From contig NZ_PYLP01000006.1 of NCBI RefSeq assembly GCF_003024675.1, positions 1 to 64,000 on the forward strand: a stretch of 64,000 bases of DNA, in the 5' to 3' direction. Made by a program: the position numbers and the translations under genes. The notes under the pieces were generated by a model. That model was not told the DNA's origin and made no database searches. It saw only the letters and a list, made by a program, of their open reading frames with translations. This stretch comes from Faecalibacillus faecis. GTDB lineage: Bacteria; Bacillota_I; Bacilli_A; Erysipelotrichales; Coprobacillaceae. Shown one piece after another: positions 37,437 through 45,044 of the stretch (the first letter of the stretch is position 1; each line of letters starts with the position of its first letter).

Positions 37437-38534
37437 ATGATTACATTAGAACAAGCAAAAGTCGGTATGGCCGATAAAGTAGACCAAGCGGTCATTGATG
37501 AATTTAGAAGAGGCTCATTATTATTAGATAGATTAATTTTTGATAATGCGGTTTCTCCAGGAACAGCAGGATCTACATTAACTTATGGATATGTTAAATT
37601 ATTGAAACCAGCTACTGCTAAATTTCGTAAATTAAATGAAGAATACACAGCAAATGAAGCAACTAGAGAAAAAGCCTCAGCGGATTTAAAAATCTTTGGT
37701 GGGGAATTTGCATTGGATAGAGTCATCATCAATACTTCAGGAGCTGTTGATGAATTAGATTTCCAAATGCAAGAAAAAATCAAAGCTGCTATTAACTTAT
37801 TCCATTACACAGTTATCAATGGTAATTCAACAACAAATGAAGATGAATTTGACGGTTTAGCAAAATTATTAAAAGGATCTACTACTGAATTTGATGATAC
37901 TTATTCAAAAACTGTAGATAAAGATGTTGTTGCAGGTAAAAAGTACTTTACAAGAACAGGTGAAGGCACAAAAGAATCACCATATGTATATGAAAAAGTT
38001 GATGAACCAAACAAAACTAATATTGCAACATATTATGAAGTATCTTATGTTGATTTATCTACTTCAAAAGCAATGGATGATAACTATAATGAATTCTTAG
38101 ATATGATGAATGATTTCATTGCAACAATGCAAGGGAAACCTCATATGTTCTTAGTTAACTCTAAAATGGCAACTAAGATGAAAGGTGTTGCTCGTAGAGC
38201 TGGTTACTTCTCACGTCAAGAAGATGCATTTGGTCGTTCTGTTGATATGTGGGATGGAATTCCAATCGTTGATTTAGAAGAATATTTTGACGGTGAAACA
38301 ACTAAAGCATGTGTTCCTATTGATGAAGATGGATATACTTCTATCTATGCTGTACAAATTGCAAAAGATGGGTTCCATGGTGTATCACCAACTGGAAACA
38401 ATGTCATTTCAACTGCTTTACCTGATTTAAAACAACCAGGAGTTATCAAAAAAGGTGATGTTGAAATGGTCAGTGCTGTAGTATTAAAAAATACATTAAA
38501 AGCTGGTGTATTTAAAAACATCAAAGTTCAATAA
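37437..38534 (+). CDS. Major capsid protein
   Basis: 365 aa, HK97-fold type by position and pattern. N-terminal arm (MITLEQAKVGMADKVDQAVIDEFRRGSLLLD), an inserted Thr/Lys-rich domain about 140-210 (STTEFDDTYSKTVDKDVVAGKKYFTRTGEG) and a C-terminal core (FLVNSKMATKMKGVARRAGYFS, GIPIVDLEEYF). Strong AAGGAGGATTAACT ribosome site, as expected for the most abundant structural protein. Confidence 0.93.
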   Translation: MITLEQAKVGMADKVDQAVIDEFRRGSLLLDRLIFDNAVSPGTAGSTLTYGYVKLLKPATAKFRKLNEEYTANEATREKASADLKIFGGEFALDRVIINTSGAVDELDFQMQEKIKAAINLFHYTVINGNSTTNEDEFDGLAKLLKGSTTEFDDTYSKTVDKDVVAGKKYFTRTGEGTKESPYVYEKVDEPNKTNIATYYEVSYVDLSTSKAMDDNYNEFLDMMNDFIATMQGKPHMFLVNSKMATKMKGVARRAGYFSRQEDAFGRSVDMWDGIPIVDLEEYFDGETTKACVPIDEDGYTSIYAVQIAKDGFHGVSPTGNNVISTALPDLKQPGVIKKGDVEMVSAVVLKNTLKAGVFKNIKVQ

Positions 38535-38551
38535 GCGTAGGAGTGATCTAA

Positions 38552-38968
38552 ATGTATGCTGATTACGAGTTTTATAGTGCAAAATATTTAGGAGAACTCG
38601 TAAGTGAAGATGATTATCCTAAATATGAAATGAAAGCAAGAGATGAGATTGATTATTACACAAGGATGCGTATTTCATTTTTAAAAGATGAAAACAAAAT
38701 CGAACGTGTAAAGATGTGTGAATGTAAGCTTATTGACTTGCTTTTTAATTATGATCAAGAACTTGCCAAGATAAAAGAATATGAAGATAAGACGGTAGAA
38801 GGAGTTGTTTCCAGCGAAACTGTTGGAAAACACTCTATCTCTTATCAAAAAGCATCTTTAAGAAGTAAAGCGGATGTTGAAAAAGAACGCTCCAAAAAGA
38901 TTAAAGAGCTTATTCATAAAAATTTGTTCATGACAGGGCTTTTATATAGTGGGTTATCGTATGTTTAA
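38552..38968 (+). CDS. Head-tail connector (DNA packaging) protein
   Basis: 138 aa, helical, starting YADYEFYSAKYLGELVSEDDYPKYEMKARDEIDYYTRMRI, the pattern of gp6-like head-tail connectors in Firmicutes siphophages. Follows the capsid gene in the usual slot and overlaps the next gene by 8 bp. Confidence 0.8.
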   Translation: MYADYEFYSAKYLGELVSEDDYPKYEMKARDEIDYYTRMRISFLKDENKIERVKMCECKLIDLLFNYDQELAKIKEYEDKTVEGVVSSETVGKHSISYQKASLRSKADVEKERSKKIKELIHKNLFMTGLLYSGLSYV

Positions 38969-39341
38969 TGCTAATATTACAATTTTCAATAAGGTATATG
39001 ATCCAAAGACGAGAAGTGATAAATACGTAAGAAAAGTATTGAAGGGTGTTCATGTTGAAAAAACACACACTATTCAAAAGGATGATTCAAAAGTTATTGT
39101 TAATGACTCGTTATTTGTTTCTATACCTTTTTCAGATGAATATACAAGTCCTAAAAAATTTCAAGAGACAAAAGAAGGTTATACTATACAAAATAGAGAT
39201 GTTATCGTTGTTGATATTGTAGAAAAAGATATTGAATCTTTAAAGGACCTAAAAGATATGGATGATATCTATACAGTTAATTCAGTTGAAGTTATTGATT
39301 ATTCAAAAGGTTTAAATCACATTGAGGTGTATGCATCATGA
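38961..39341 (+). CDS. Minor capsid/stopper-like protein
   Basis: 126 aa from ATG 38961. Beta-rich (ITIFNKVYDPKTRSDKYVRKVLKGVHVEKTHTIQKDDSKVIVNDSLFVSIPF), of the DUF6751 or minor-capsid style seen between connector and Minor_capsid_2 genes. Probably the head-closure protein. Overlaps the next gene (ATGATT within stop region). Confidence 0.75.
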   Translation: MFNANITIFNKVYDPKTRSDKYVRKVLKGVHVEKTHTIQKDDSKVIVNDSLFVSIPFSDEYTSPKKFQETKEGYTIQNRDVIVVDIVEKDIESLKDLKDMDDIYTVNSVEVIDYSKGLNHIEVYAS

Positions 39342-39775
39342 TTACTACTTATAAAGTTGATTTTAAGAGCGTTGATGAGATTTTAAAGGAAAGAGGATTG
39401 TTACCTGGAGGCACTATTCAAAAGTACCTCACAAATGAAATTATTAGGATTAGTGACCCTTATGTTCCTTTTGACAACGAACCTTTAAAAAATCAAATAG
39501 CAGTAGCAATGGATGGTACTTATTACGATTATATTTCTCCATATGCTTGTTATCATTGGTATGGGAAATTAATGGTTGACCCCGTAACTAAAAAAGGAGC
39601 CTTTTTCAATCCTAATTATGGTTTTTGGTCAAGACCAGGAGTCCCTAAAGAATTAACCAATAAAGATATGAATTATCGTGGAGCACCAATGAGAGGTCCT
39701 AAATGGACAATGAGAGCATGGGCAGATAATCAAAATCAAGTAATTTCAAATCTAGAAAGGAAATTAAACAAATGA
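39338..39775 (+). CDS. Minor capsid protein 2 family
   Basis: 145 aa. FDNEPLKNQIAVAMDGTYYDYISPYACYHWYGKLMVDPVTKKGAFFNPNYGFWSRPGVPKE and RGAPMRGPKWTMRAWADNQNQVI match the Minor_capsid_2 family (PF11114) by eye. Position in the head-tail joining block agrees. Confidence 0.88.
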   Translation: MITTYKVDFKSVDEILKERGLLPGGTIQKYLTNEIIRISDPYVPFDNEPLKNQIAVAMDGTYYDYISPYACYHWYGKLMVDPVTKKGAFFNPNYGFWSRPGVPKELTNKDMNYRGAPMRGPKWTMRAWADNQNQVISNLERKLNK

Positions 39776-40206
39776 CAATTATTGAAAGTGTAAGAAATTA
39801 TATTTTAAAGTGTCCTTATTTAGAGGATCTTCAAAAAGTAAATGTCAACTTTCTTCCTGAAAATACAGATAACTGTTCAATAGAAGAAGTCCCTAATCAA
39901 AATGGTTCGTTAACCAAAAAGTTTCTTGATGGATCGAGCGAAAGAGAATTCAATTTTGTTTTGGCATGTGTTTTTGATTATAGTGAAGATTCACAAACAA
40001 ACATTGATAGTAGTGAGTTTTTTGAAAACTTTCAGGAGTGGATAGAAGATAATGATCTAAATGAAATCTATCCTCAATTGAAAGATGGATTAGAACCACT
40101 GTCTATTGCTGTTACAACATCGGGCTATTTATATTATGTGCCTGAAAAAATGGATAGAGCAATCTATCAAATACAACTCAAATTATTATATGCAAAGGAG
40201 AATTAA
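39772..40206 (+). CDS. Tail terminator-like protein (Minor_capsid_3 slot)
   Basis: 144 aa. Starts TIIESVRNYILKCPYLEDLQKVNVNFLPENTDNCSIEEVPNQNG, like phage tail-terminator or minor capsid 3 proteins, with SSEREFNFVLACVFDYSEDSQTNIDSSEFFENFQEWIE in the middle. It caps the tail tube and lies just before its gene. Start overlaps the previous stop (ATGA). Confidence 0.8.
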   Translation: MTIIESVRNYILKCPYLEDLQKVNVNFLPENTDNCSIEEVPNQNGSLTKKFLDGSSEREFNFVLACVFDYSEDSQTNIDSSEFFENFQEWIEDNDLNEIYPQLKDGLEPLSIAVTTSGYLYYVPEKMDRAIYQIQLKLLYAKEN

Positions 40207-40207
40207 A

Positions 40208-40711
40208 ATGGCTGAAACAACAGTAAAAAGAGTAAAAAGAAGTCAGTTTGCTACTTTCTTGAATACTACACCAAGTGGTGATTCACCAACTTGGGCAAGA
40301 ATGGGTAAAGGTATCACAAGTGCTTCAGTTTCTTACAATCCAACTGTCAATGATGAACAATTCATTGATGAAGATAGTGGAAATAAAGAAGTAGATTCTT
40401 ATGCACCAACAATGAGTGGTGAACAAACTGCTTATAAAGGTGATGCAGTATTTGATTTTGTTGATGGTTTAAGACAAAGCCGTGCAACGGGAGAAGATGC
40501 TAAAACTCAAATGTTAATGGTTTATATCTATGATAAAGAAGAAACTGGAAAATATAAAGCTGAACTTCAAGATGTAGCTATCTCAATCAATGAGTTTGGT
40601 GGGGATGCTGGTAGTGCAAATACCATTTCCTATGATGTTGGATTCTGTGGGGAATCACAAAAAGGAACAGCAACTATTGCTGATAAAGTAGTTACTTTTA
40701 CAAAAAAGTAG
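40208..40711 (+). CDS. Major tail tube protein (0-frame form)
   Basis: 167 aa from ATG 40208 (AAAGGAGAATTAAA upstream). Tail-tube features: RSQFATFLNTTPSGDSPTWARMGKGITSASVSYNPTV, YAPTMSGEQTAYKGDAVFDFVDGLRQSRATGEDAKTQMLMVYIYD. Product polymerises into the siphophage tail tube. The last sense codons ACA-AAA-AAG form a slippery A_AAA_AAG site, and a -1 shift would add 25 residues to 40782. Confidence 0.9.
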   Translation: MAETTVKRVKRSQFATFLNTTPSGDSPTWARMGKGITSASVSYNPTVNDEQFIDEDSGNKEVDSYAPTMSGEQTAYKGDAVFDFVDGLRQSRATGEDAKTQMLMVYIYDKEETGKYKAELQDVAISINEFGGDAGSANTISYDVGFCGESQKGTATIADKVVTFTKK

Positions 40712-40782
40712 AAAACCCTTCAACACAAAGTTTAGATGCTGAAGGGCAAGATACAACTAAATCTAAGAAAGTCATGAAATAG
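40208..40782 (+). other. Predicted -1 frameshift product of tail tube gene
   Basis: Slippery heptamer A_AAA_AAG (40702-40708) ends one codon before the TAG. Seven nt downstream a stem-loop begins: CCCTTCA (40716-40722) with TGAAGGG (40740-40746). In the -1 frame translation continues VENPSTQSLDAEGQDTTKSK and five more residues to TAG 40780-40782, just before a terminator hairpin. Shift site, spacer and stimulator have textbook geometry, and minor extended tail-tube forms are known in other siphophages. Expression here is inferred. Confidence 0.65.
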
Positions 40783-40798
40783 GGGCTTTCTTTTTTTT
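40766..40798 (+). terminator. Terminator/attenuator after tail tube gene
   Basis: GAAAGTC (40767-40773) pairs with GGCTTTC (40784-40790), with one G-U pair, followed by eight T residues. Likely lowers expression of the chaperone and tape-measure genes relative to the tail tube. Confidence 0.7.
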
Positions 40799-40815
40799 AT
40801 TTCAGGAGGAAATTT

Positions 40816-41274
40816 ATGAATAAAATTAGAGTTCAAAATAAACACCAATATATTATTGAAGTAAATGATGATGGAGATACTATTTCTTTCAATGTTGATG
40901 ATCCTACACTTCCACTTAAATTTGATAATGCAATGATGCGCTTAGATGCTGTTCAACAAAATTTGAAAGCTGAAGAACAAATTATTAAGAAAAAAGAAGA
41001 TAAGGAAACAAAAGGCATTCTTTCTCAAAATACTAGAAAATTATTAGAAGCCGAAGTTAAAGCCTGTAAAGATTTAAGGGGTGTTTTTGATGAATTTTTA
41101 GGAGAAGGTGCATGTAAAAAGATTTTTGGTGATGCAAATTATTTAGGTATGTTCCAAGACTTAATGGAACAGTTGGAGCCTTATTTTGCAATTATGAAAT
41201 TGGATGCTGAACATTACAAAAAAGCTGTAGAAGAGAAATACAAAGATGATGAAGATGAAGATGTTTTATCATGA
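40816..41274 (+). CDS. Tail assembly chaperone-like protein (gpG slot)
   Basis: 152 aa. Beta-rich start (KIRVQNKHQYIIEVNDDGDTISFNVDDPTLPLKFDNAM) then a long helical part, acidic C-terminus (KYKDDEDEDVLS). The DUF6673-like pattern and the slot between tail tube and tape measure suggest a tail assembly chaperone. Overlaps the Gp15 gene (ATGATGA), so the pair may be made at a fixed ratio. Confidence 0.75.
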   Translation: MNKIRVQNKHQYIIEVNDDGDTISFNVDDPTLPLKFDNAMMRLDAVQQNLKAEEQIIKKKEDKETKGILSQNTRKLLEAEVKACKDLRGVFDEFLGEGACKKIFGDANYLGMFQDLMEQLEPYFAIMKLDAEHYKKAVEEKYKDDEDEDVLS

Positions 41275-41819
41275 TGAAATATCCTAAATATGCAAAAGTC
41301 AACGGTAAAAAATATCCAATAAATACTAGTTTTAGGGTTGCTTTAAAATGCTTTGAAATCATTAATGATTCATCTATTAGCGATTTAGAAAGAACCTATG
41401 CAATTGTCTATAAATTGTTTGGTTTTATTCCTGAAGATAAAGATATGAAAGATTTTGTAAGGATTGCTGAACAATATCTTGGTTGTGGTAAATCTCAAGA
41501 AGAACATCAGTCAAGAAAGAAAGACATGGATTTCAAACAGGACTGGCCATGTTTGATTGCTAGTTTTATGAGTGATTACAAAATTAATCTTAATGATGAA
41601 GAAATGCACTGGTATCAGTTTATTGATCTAATTCAAGGCTTAACTGAAGACAGTGTTATGAGCAAAGTAAGAGAATTAAGAAATTATGATTTGAGTGAGG
41701 TTAAAGACCAAAAGACTCGAAAAAAAATAATTAAGCTTCAACAAAATGTTGCCTTAAAAGAAGAATTGACTCCTGAAGAACAAGAAGCGTTGGATGAATT
41801 TGAATTTTTATTTAAATAG
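41271..41819 (+). CDS. Bacteriophage Gp15 family protein
   Basis: 182 aa. YPINTSFRVALKCFEIINDSSISDLERTYAIVYKLFG and DWPCLIASFMSDYKINLNDEEMHWYQFIDLIQGLTEDSVMSKVRELRNYDLSEVKD are typical of the Gp15 family, which sits before tape-measure genes and serves as the second tail chaperone. Intact. Confidence 0.9.
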   Translation: MMKYPKYAKVNGKKYPINTSFRVALKCFEIINDSSISDLERTYAIVYKLFGFIPEDKDMKDFVRIAEQYLGCGKSQEEHQSRKKDMDFKQDWPCLIASFMSDYKINLNDEEMHWYQFIDLIQGLTEDSVMSKVRELRNYDLSEVKDQKTRKKIIKLQQNVALKEELTPEEQEALDEFEFLFK

Positions 41820-41842
41820 TCCAACTGAAGGAGGTGAAACCA

Positions 41843-44647
41843 ATGGCGGATGGAAAAATTCGTATTGATACACGTATTGACAATTCTCATGCTGAAAAAG
41901 ATCTAAAAGATTTAGAGAAAGTTGTTGATGCGTGTTCTAGGCACATGAAAGATGCTTTTGAAAGCATTGATAGTGTCAAGGGTTGTGAAAAGGCAATTCA
42001 AAGACAAGTCAACGCTTATCAAAAAGCAAAAGAAAAAGCCTCTGAATATGAAAAACAAATTGAACAAGTAAATGCTCAATTGAAAGAAAAAGAAAGTACT
42101 GCTCTAAAAAATGCAAATATAGGTTTTTCCAATGATACACCTGAAAAAATGCAAAACAGGGCAGATAGCTTATTATCAAATGATAAAGATTACAATAAGC
42201 TTATTGAACAGTCCGCAAAACTAGAAGAATCCTGGTATGCACAGAATGAAAAAATGAATCAGGCCAACTCAAATGTTGAAGCATTAGAGTCTAGAATGGA
42301 CCGTTTAAAAAATAAAGTGGACTCAGCGACTAAAAGTACCTCTAGAATGTCTAGAGTTTTTTCAGGTTTAAAAGGTATTGGATCTAAAATAAAAGATGTT
42401 TTTACTGCAGGTTTTGGTAAAGCAGGAAGTGTTGCAGGTAATTTCTTTAAAGGTATAGGAAAATCTACAACAAACAGTATTAAAAACATAAAACGTATGG
42501 GACTTGCTATTTTAGGTATTCGAGCCGCCTATAGTTTGGTTAGGAAAGCAGCGGACCAGTATTTAGAGTCCAATCAAAGTGCATCTAACCAAATAAGTGC
42601 GATTTGGAATACGTTAGGTGCAATGATAGGTCCTATAGTTGATATGGTTATCAGTGGTGTAGTAACTGCTTTAAGTTACATCAATGCTTTAATAAAGGCA
42701 CTTACAGGAATTGATTTTGTGGCCAAGGCTAATGCAAGTGCTTTAAAGAAACAAACAAAAGCCACAAAAGGAGTTGCAAAAGCAACAAAAGAAGCAAATG
42801 CTCAGCTTGCTGATTTTGATGAAATGAGTAAGTTGGAAGATAAATCGAAAGATAGTTCAGGAAGTGGTACAGGACTGTTCACACCAACATCTGTAGATAC
42901 TTCTTGGATTGATGGTTTAAAAGATGCTTTTAACAAAGGAGCTTATGAGTTAGGAAAATATCTTGGTGAGTCTTTAAACGATGCTTTAAGACAAATAGAT
43001 TGGGATAAAATCAAATCCACCGCTCAAGATATCGGTAGAAACATTGCATTATTTTTAAATGGTGCTATTGATGGAATCGATTGGAAACTTTTAGGAAGTA
43101 CAATCGGTGAGGGATTGAATACTGTTTTAAATTTTGCTTATGGTTTTGTCAGCACATTCAATTTTAGAGGTTTTGGCGAGGCATTAGGGACAGCATTTGA
43201 TTCATGCTTTAAAACAATAGATTGGAATATGTTGGCCGAAACAATCAGTAAAGGATTTATCGGCATTTTTAATTCTATCAGTGGATTTTTAAGTGCGGTT
43301 GATTGGCAAAATATAGGAAAGACACTTGTTGATTTCATATTGTCAATAGACTGGGTTGGAATGATTTCAGCATTAGCTGAAGCTGCAGCTCTTTTATTAA
43401 AAGGTTTTGTTGATCTAGTTGTTGGTGGATTAACGGAACTTATTGCTCAACTCCCTAATATTACATCAAGTATTTTTGAATGGATTTCCAGTATAGATTG
43501 GAATTCATTAGGAAAATCATTGGGAGAATATGTTTCACAAATAGTTGGCCAACTAATTGATGTGATTTTAAATACCGATTGGGTTTCAGTTGTTGTAAAT
43601 ATTGCAGGTATTATTGGTTCGGCAACATTAGGAATCATTGACTTTGTTGTTGGCTTTATCCAAGCAGTTTTAGATTCAATTTGGAATGCAATTACTAAAT
43701 CATTCAATTATAATGATTTCTTAAAATGGATTGAAGGTGTTGTCAAATCTATCCAGGATGGTATCGCTGATATCAACACATGGATCAATAATAAATTCAT
43801 GGAAGCAAGGCAAGCAATTTATGATGTCTTTGGTAAAATTGGAGATTGGTTCAAAGAAAGATACAACGATATTTGTAATGCTTTTGATAGTGCAGGTACT
43901 TGGTTTAAAGATAAATTTGATAGTGCTGTAAAAGGTGTCAAAGATGCATTCTCAAGCATTGGAAAATGGTTTACTGATAGAAGAAACGATATCAATAATG
44001 CGTTCAGCTCGATTGGTTCATGGTTCTCTGAAAAATTTACGGGTGCATGGAATGCTATCAAAGGTATTTTCTCATCAGATGCAGTAACAAGATTCTTTGC
44101 TGGGGCTTGGAACAATATCAAGGGAGCATTTGGAAGTGTAAGTGATTGGTTTAGAGGAACATTTGCTGATGCATGGCAAGCCGTAAAGAATGTATTTAGT
44201 AGTGGTGGTGCTATTTTTAATGGTATCAAAGATGGGATTCTAAATGGCTTAAAAGCGGTAATCAATGCGCTTATCAAAGGTATTAACCGTGTTATTAAAA
44301 TTCCATTTGATGGCATCAACAGTGCTTTAAAAACAATCAAGTCAACTAATATCTTAGGATTTAAGCCTTTCAGTTGGATTGGCACAATAACAGTTCCATC
44401 AATTCCTAAGCTTGCAAAAGGTGGTATTGTTAACAATCCTACAATGTTCCAGGCAGGTGAAGCAGGAAAAGAAGCAGTATTGCCATTACAAAACAACACA
44501 CAATGGATGCAAGATCTAGCCGACTTTATCAACTCTCAACGTGATGATGACGGTGAAAAAGAAATCAATCTTTATATTGATGGAGAACGTTTCTTTAGAT
44601 GGTTTATTAAAAAATATAAGCAATGGCAACTTCAAACTAATGGATAG
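41843..44647 (+). CDS. Tail tape measure protein
   Basis: 934 aa from ATG 41843 (SD GGAGGTGAAACC); length sets tail length. N-terminal coiled coils (about 10-150), hydrophobic segments around 210-280, and two internal repeat arrays: W-rich units such as SIDWNSLGKSLGEYVSQ and TIDWNMLAETISKGFIG (about 385-560), then units such as DWFKERYNDICNAFDSAGTWF and KWFTDRRNDINNAFSSIGSWF (about 660-770). C-terminal RNPTMFQAGEAGKEAVLPL-like segment is the common tape-measure end. The largest prophage gene. Confidence 0.93.
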   Translation: MADGKIRIDTRIDNSHAEKDLKDLEKVVDACSRHMKDAFESIDSVKGCEKAIQRQVNAYQKAKEKASEYEKQIEQVNAQLKEKESTALKNANIGFSNDTPEKMQNRADSLLSNDKDYNKLIEQSAKLEESWYAQNEKMNQANSNVEALESRMDRLKNKVDSATKSTSRMSRVFSGLKGIGSKIKDVFTAGFGKAGSVAGNFFKGIGKSTTNSIKNIKRMGLAILGIRAAYSLVRKAADQYLESNQSASNQISAIWNTLGAMIGPIVDMVISGVVTALSYINALIKALTGIDFVAKANASALKKQTKATKGVAKATKEANAQLADFDEMSKLEDKSKDSSGSGTGLFTPTSVDTSWIDGLKDAFNKGAYELGKYLGESLNDALRQIDWDKIKSTAQDIGRNIALFLNGAIDGIDWKLLGSTIGEGLNTVLNFAYGFVSTFNFRGFGEALGTAFDSCFKTIDWNMLAETISKGFIGIFNSISGFLSAVDWQNIGKTLVDFILSIDWVGMISALAEAAALLLKGFVDLVVGGLTELIAQLPNITSSIFEWISSIDWNSLGKSLGEYVSQIVGQLIDVILNTDWVSVVVNIAGIIGSATLGIIDFVVGFIQAVLDSIWNAITKSFNYNDFLKWIEGVVKSIQDGIADINTWINNKFMEARQAIYDVFGKIGDWFKERYNDICNAFDSAGTWFKDKFDSAVKGVKDAFSSIGKWFTDRRNDINNAFSSIGSWFSEKFTGAWNAIKGIFSSDAVTRFFAGAWNNIKGAFGSVSDWFRGTFADAWQAVKNVFSSGGAIFNGIKDGILNGLKAVINALIKGINRVIKIPFDGINSALKTIKSTNILGFKPFSWIGTITVPSIPKLAKGGIVNNPTMFQAGEAGKEAVLPLQNNTQWMQDLADFINSQRDDDGEKEINLYIDGERFFRWFIKKYKQWQLQTNG

Positions 44648-44658
44648 GAGGTGCTGAA

Positions 44659-45036
44659 ATGAAAGTAACATACAGTGGAGATTTATTGAGAATTGACGGA
44701 CAAAAAGTACCTAAAATCATTAATTATGATGTTGAATACGATAAGCTATGGGGGAGTGATAGCGGAAGAAATCTTGCAGGAGATATGAAAGCTACACTGG
44801 TTGGAATATTTCCTAAAATATGTTTGAAAATAGGAGCCACGACAGAAGATGACATGTCGTGGTTTTTATCTAAAGCAAATAAAGCTTTTATAACTGTTGA
44901 ATGGTATGACGCTGAAATCAAAGGAACTAGAACAGCACAGTGCTATTCAAATAATTTAAAAGCCAGTTTGAAAAGTAAAAAAAGAATGGCGTACAGTTCA
45001 TTTGAATGGAATCTTATTCCACTTAAGAAAAGGTAG
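44659..45036 (+). CDS. Distal tail-like protein (DUF6711)
   Basis: 125 aa. KVTYSGDLLRIDGQKVPKIINYDVEYDKLWGSDSGRNLAGDMKATLVGIFPKI is the DUF6711 pattern; it occupies the distal-tail slot between tape measure and tail-tip proteins. Preceded by AGGAGGTGCTGAA. Confidence 0.8.
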   Translation: MKVTYSGDLLRIDGQKVPKIINYDVEYDKLWGSDSGRNLAGDMKATLVGIFPKICLKIGATTEDDMSWFLSKANKAFITVEWYDAEIKGTRTAQCYSNNLKASLKSKKRMAYSSFEWNLIPLKKR

Positions 45037-45044
45037 GTGATTGA

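Noticed and set aside
43819-44532. 237-codon open frame on the minus strand inside the tape measure gene
   Set aside because: It mirrors the repetitive tape measure coding sequence, has no ribosome site and a Pro/Leu/Ile-skewed composition typical of antisense shadows.
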